A stretch of DNA of 7,574 bases, taken from positions 1 to 7,574 of the forward strand of contig SLGN01000580.1 in NCBI GenBank assembly GCA_007123695.1, given 5' to 3'. The notes beneath the pieces were generated by a model that did not search any database, had not been told where the DNA came from, and saw only the letters and a program-made list of their open reading frames with translations. Below, piece by piece: positions 5,301 through 7,574 of the stretch. Numbering within the stretch: the stretch's first letter is position 1; every line of letters begins with the position of its first letter. This stretch comes from Verrucomicrobiales bacterium. GTDB lineage: Bacteria > Verrucomicrobiota > Verrucomicrobiia > Verrucomicrobiales > DEV007. A program made the translations under genes and the position numbers.

Positions 5301-7055
5301 ATGACCCGCGAGACCCTTGCCGAGACCCTCGAGGAAATCGCCCTGCTCCTCGAGCTGAAGGGCGAAAACCCTTTCAAGATCCGCGCCTACCGCACCGGCG
5401 CGGAGACGGTGTCGCAGTATCCCGGCGACATCGTCGCGATCGCGCGGGAGGACAAGCTTTCCGGCATCAAGGGCATCGGCGACGCGCTGCGGCAGAAGCT
5501 GCACGAGCTCGCCTCGACCGGTTCGCTGGGCTTCCACGAGAAGCTCAAGGCGGAGTTTCCGCCGGGCCTCTTCGAACTCTTCGACTTGCAGGGTCTGGGG
5601 CCGAAGAAGGTCAAGGCGCTCTACGAACAGCTCGGCGCCGATTCGCTGGCGGGCCTGAAGGCGCTGTGCGAGGCGGGCGAGGTGGCGAAGCTGCCGGGCT
5701 TCGGCGCGAAGTCGCAGGAGAAGATCCTCGAGGCGATCGCCTTTCGCGAGGCCAATGCGGACCGCTTCCGGCTCGGCGATGTGGCCGGGCCGGTGGAGGA
5801 GATCCTCGCCGCGCTGCGGCAGCATCCCGACTGTCTCCGGGCCGAGGTCGCGGGCAGCTACCGCCGAGCCAAGGAAACGGTCCACGACGTGGATTTTCTC
5901 GCGGCGACGTCGCGGCCCGAGTCGCTCGTCGACTGGTTCGCCGGTCAGCCCTGGGCGGCGCGGGTCATTGCGAAGGGACCGACGAAGGCGAGCGTGAACC
6001 TCGCCTCGGGCTTGCAGTGCGACCTGCGCGCGGTGGGCAACGCCGAGTTCGCCTGCGCCCTCGCCTACTTCACCGGCAGCAAGGAGCACAACGTCGCGAT
6101 GCGGGGCCGCGCCCTGGAGCGCGGCTACACGCTCAACGAATACCGGCTCTCCGTGCGCGAGGGCGGGGAGGCGACCGAGCCGCCCGTGTTCGAAAGCGAG
6201 GCGGAGCTGCACCGCTTTCTCGGTCTCGACTACATCGCGCCCGAACTGCGCGAGAACGCCGGGGAGATCGAGGCGGCGGCCGGGGGCGACCTGCCGCGCC
6301 TGCTCGAGCTGGAGAACCTGCGCGGCACCTTCCACAACCACACCGTGGCGAGCGACGGCCGGAACACGCTCGAGGAGATGGCCGAGGCCGCCATCGAGCT
6401 GGGCTTGCAGTATCTCGGCATCGCCGACCATTCGAAGAGCTCCTTCCAGGCGAACGGTCTCGACGAGGAGCGGCTGCGTGCGCAGATCGCGGAGATCCGG
6501 GCGCTGAACCGGCGCTTCCGCGAGGAGGGCACGAAGTTCCGTCTGCTCGCCGGCAGCGAGGTGGACATCCTCAAGGACGGCTCGCTGGACTTCGACGACG
6601 GGCTGCTCGGCGAGCTCGACTACGTCGTGGCCAGCGTCCACAACGCCATGACGCTGCCGGAAGCGGCCATGACCGAGCGCATCGTGCACGCGGTGGGCCA
6701 TCCGCGGGTGACGATGCTGGGGCATCTGACGGGGCGCCTGCTGCTGGAGCGCGAGCCCTACGCGGTCGACATCCCGGCGGTGATCGAGGCCTGCGCGGAG
6801 AGCGGCACCGCGATCGAGCTGAACTGCAATCCCTGGCGGCTCGACCTGGACTGGCGCTGGTGGCGCCATGCCGTGGCGAAGGGGGTGAAGTGCGCCCTGA
6901 ATCCCGACGCCCACCGCACCTCGCAACTGGACTACCTCGCCTTCGGCGTGCGTCTTGCGCGCAAGGGGTGGCTGCGGCGCGAGGATGTGGTGAACACTCT
7001 CGACCTGGCGGGCGTGGAGGAGTGGCTGGGGTTGCCGCCGGGGGGGTGCGAGTAA
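5301..7055 (+). CDS. polX: Bacterial DNA polymerase X with C-terminal PHP domain
   Basis: Bacterial PolX fills short gaps in base excision repair, and its PHP domain supplies 3'-5' exonuclease and, in some members, AP-endonuclease activity. Numbered from the ATG at 5301 (584 residues), a helix-hairpin-helix/8-kDa region fills about 1-150. The polymerase beta-like palm has GSYRR at 185-189, catalytic Asp196 and Asp198 (DVD) and a third Asp241. The PHP domain begins near residue 340, with HNH at 345-347, His377, Glu420, His447, His475, and Asp536 and His538 (PDAH) as metal ligands. All expected ligands appear present. Start choice is uncertain. The ATG at 5301 aligns exactly with B. subtilis PolX (ELKG at 18-21) but lacks a Shine-Dalgarno sequence. 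A GTG at 5271 would add ten residues and is preceded by GGGGAG (5261-5266). The gene stands 84 bases after queE with a hairpin between and need not be co-regulated. Its codon use is G-rich (GCG, CTG). Confidence 0.94.
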   Translation: MTRETLAETLEEIALLLELKGENPFKIRAYRTGAETVSQYPGDIVAIAREDKLSGIKGIGDALRQKLHELASTGSLGFHEKLKAEFPPGLFELFDLQGLGPKKVKALYEQLGADSLAGLKALCEAGEVAKLPGFGAKSQEKILEAIAFREANADRFRLGDVAGPVEEILAALRQHPDCLRAEVAGSYRRAKETVHDVDFLAATSRPESLVDWFAGQPWAARVIAKGPTKASVNLASGLQCDLRAVGNAEFACALAYFTGSKEHNVAMRGRALERGYTLNEYRLSVREGGEATEPPVFESEAELHRFLGLDYIAPELRENAGEIEAAAGGDLPRLLELENLRGTFHNHTVASDGRNTLEEMAEAAIELGLQYLGIADHSKSSFQANGLDEERLRAQIAEIRALNRRFREEGTKFRLLAGSEVDILKDGSLDFDDGLLGELDYVVASVHNAMTLPEAAMTERIVHAVGHPRVTMLGHLTGRLLLEREPYAVDIPAVIEACAESGTAIELNCNPWRLDLDWRWWRHAVAKGVKCALNPDAHRTSQLDYLAFGVRLARKGWLRREDVVNTLDLAGVEEWLGLPPGGCE

Positions 7056-7115
7056 GGGGCCGGGGCGGCGCATCGATCCTGGGGGCACCCCGATCCGGGA
7101 CCGAGGGAGTGCGGC

Positions 7116-7574
7116 GTGTCGGGTCGTTGCCCGTTTTTCGTGCTTGCCGATTCGCTGAGAAGTTGGTTTCATCCCGGAGCCTTGAATGCCTTTCTCCATG
7201 GAGCCGACGGAATCGGGACCTTCGAACTGGGTCCCGCCTCCATTGTCGGGCGCAGCGACGAATGCCAGATCGTGATCGCCGACCCCCGGGTCTCGCGCCG
7301 CCACGCCATGATCCGGAAGCAGGACGGCGGCTTCTACCTGTTCGATCTCGGGAGCTTCAACGGCATCTATCTCAACGGATCGCGGGTGACGGCGGCGCGA
7401 CAGTTGCGCGACGGCGACACGATCTCCTTCGCCGACCACGAATTTCGCTACGAGGAGCGGGGGGAAAAGTCCCCGCCCCCCGTTCTGGGCGACCACGGCG
7501 GCTCGACCATCGCCCTGATCCGTTCGACGCCGCTGGTGCTGCTGGTGAGCGACGTCAAAGGCTTCACCGCGCTC
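7116..7574 (+). CDS. FHA domain / class III adenylate-guanylate cyclase protein, 5' part
   Basis: The gene runs off the window after 153 codons. The FHA domain, which binds phosphothreonine peptides, covers about residues 30-115. Its signature residues are present: Gly45-Arg46-Ser47, Ser60 and His63 (SRRHA), and Asn82-Gly83. A short Pro/Gly-rich linker follows. From about 141 the sequence VLLVSDVKGFTAL starts a class III nucleotide cyclase domain, where Asp146 is the expected first metal-binding Asp. The product would then make a cyclic nucleotide under control of a phosphopeptide signal; this coupling is inferred from the architecture. The start is GTG at 7116, with GGGAG (7105-7109) six bases upstream. 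No in-frame ATG lies between it and the FHA core. The first 30 residues (MSGRCPFFVLADS...) are not recognised and contain no convincing signal peptide. The cyclase assignment rests on a short stretch. Confidence 0.8.
   Translation, partial: MSGRCPFFVLADSLRSWFHPGALNAFLHGADGIGTFELGPASIVGRSDECQIVIADPRVSRRHAMIRKQDGGFYLFDLGSFNGIYLNGSRVTAARQLRDGDTISFADHEFRYEERGEKSPPPVLGDHGGSTIALIRSTPLVLLVSDVKGFTAL

Noticed and set aside
7074..7095. Hairpin after polX (GATC and GGGG pairing with CCCC and GATC)
   Set aside because: The stem is interrupted by a bulge, the loop stem is only four pairs and no T-run follows; too weak to call a terminator.
7186..7275. ATG at 7186 with a good GGAG six bases upstream as the start of the FHA gene
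   Set aside because: It is out of frame with the FHA core and ends after 29 codons at a TGA. The GTG at 7116 with GGGAG is in frame.
4407..7496. A 1029-codon open frame on the minus strand opposite queE, polX and the FHA gene
   Set aside because: It is the codon-position shadow of strongly supported + strand genes in GC-rich DNA, with a low-complexity, His/Arg/Leu-rich product and no family motif.

Overview
This window comes from a GC-rich, gene-dense bacterial chromosome with every gene on the + strand. The genes visible are housekeeping ones: UvrB, tmRNA, the QueC/QueE pair and a bacterial PolX. An FHA domain joined to a class III cyclase closes the window. UvrB's general sequence style and the FHA-cyclase architecture remind me of the Verrucomicrobiota/Planctomycetota side of the tree, but I made that placement from memory and hold it weakly. 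No phage, IS, CRISPR or plasmid gene is visible.

Layout. (1) 1-770: the 3' part of a conserved, uncharacterised, probably exported protein. (2) 771-2958: a 43-base gap with a plausible promoter, then uvrB (nucleotide excision repair), which carries an insert of about 44 residues relative to E. coli UvrB. (3) 2959-3149: non-coding, with a G-rich run just after uvrB and a good sigma70-type promoter for ssrA. (4) 3150-3506: ssrA (tmRNA), with a clear tRNA-like domain, first pseudoknot and the tag ANNEPELALAA. (5) 3507-3762: leader of queC, with a promoter-like pair of hexamers, a possible leaderless 32-codon upstream ORF and two mutually exclusive stem pairings. (6) 3763-5216: queC and queE, overlapping by ATGA, with a 9-base tandem repeat that forms both the end of queC and the start region of queE. 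(7) 5301-7055: polX (DNA polymerase X with PHP domain). (8) 7116-7574: start of an FHA/class III cyclase protein, cut by the window edge.

How the genes fit together. UvrB and PolX are both DNA repair proteins (excision repair and base excision/gap filling) but are not in one operon here. QueE makes 7-carboxy-7-deazaguanine and QueC turns it into preQ0, consecutive steps of queuosine precursor synthesis. QueD and FolE, needed upstream in that pathway, are not in the window. tmRNA rescues stalled ribosomes and is a stand-alone gene.

The least ordinary part is the queC-queE unit. queC begins after a structured leader containing a 9-base-periodic motif. It ends in an in-frame 9-base repeat (QPT x4, RPT x3), and the last, altered unit of that repeat creates the queE start codon. 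Base composition also changes across ssrA: the coding strand is C-rich in uvrB and G-rich in polX, although both genes point the same way.
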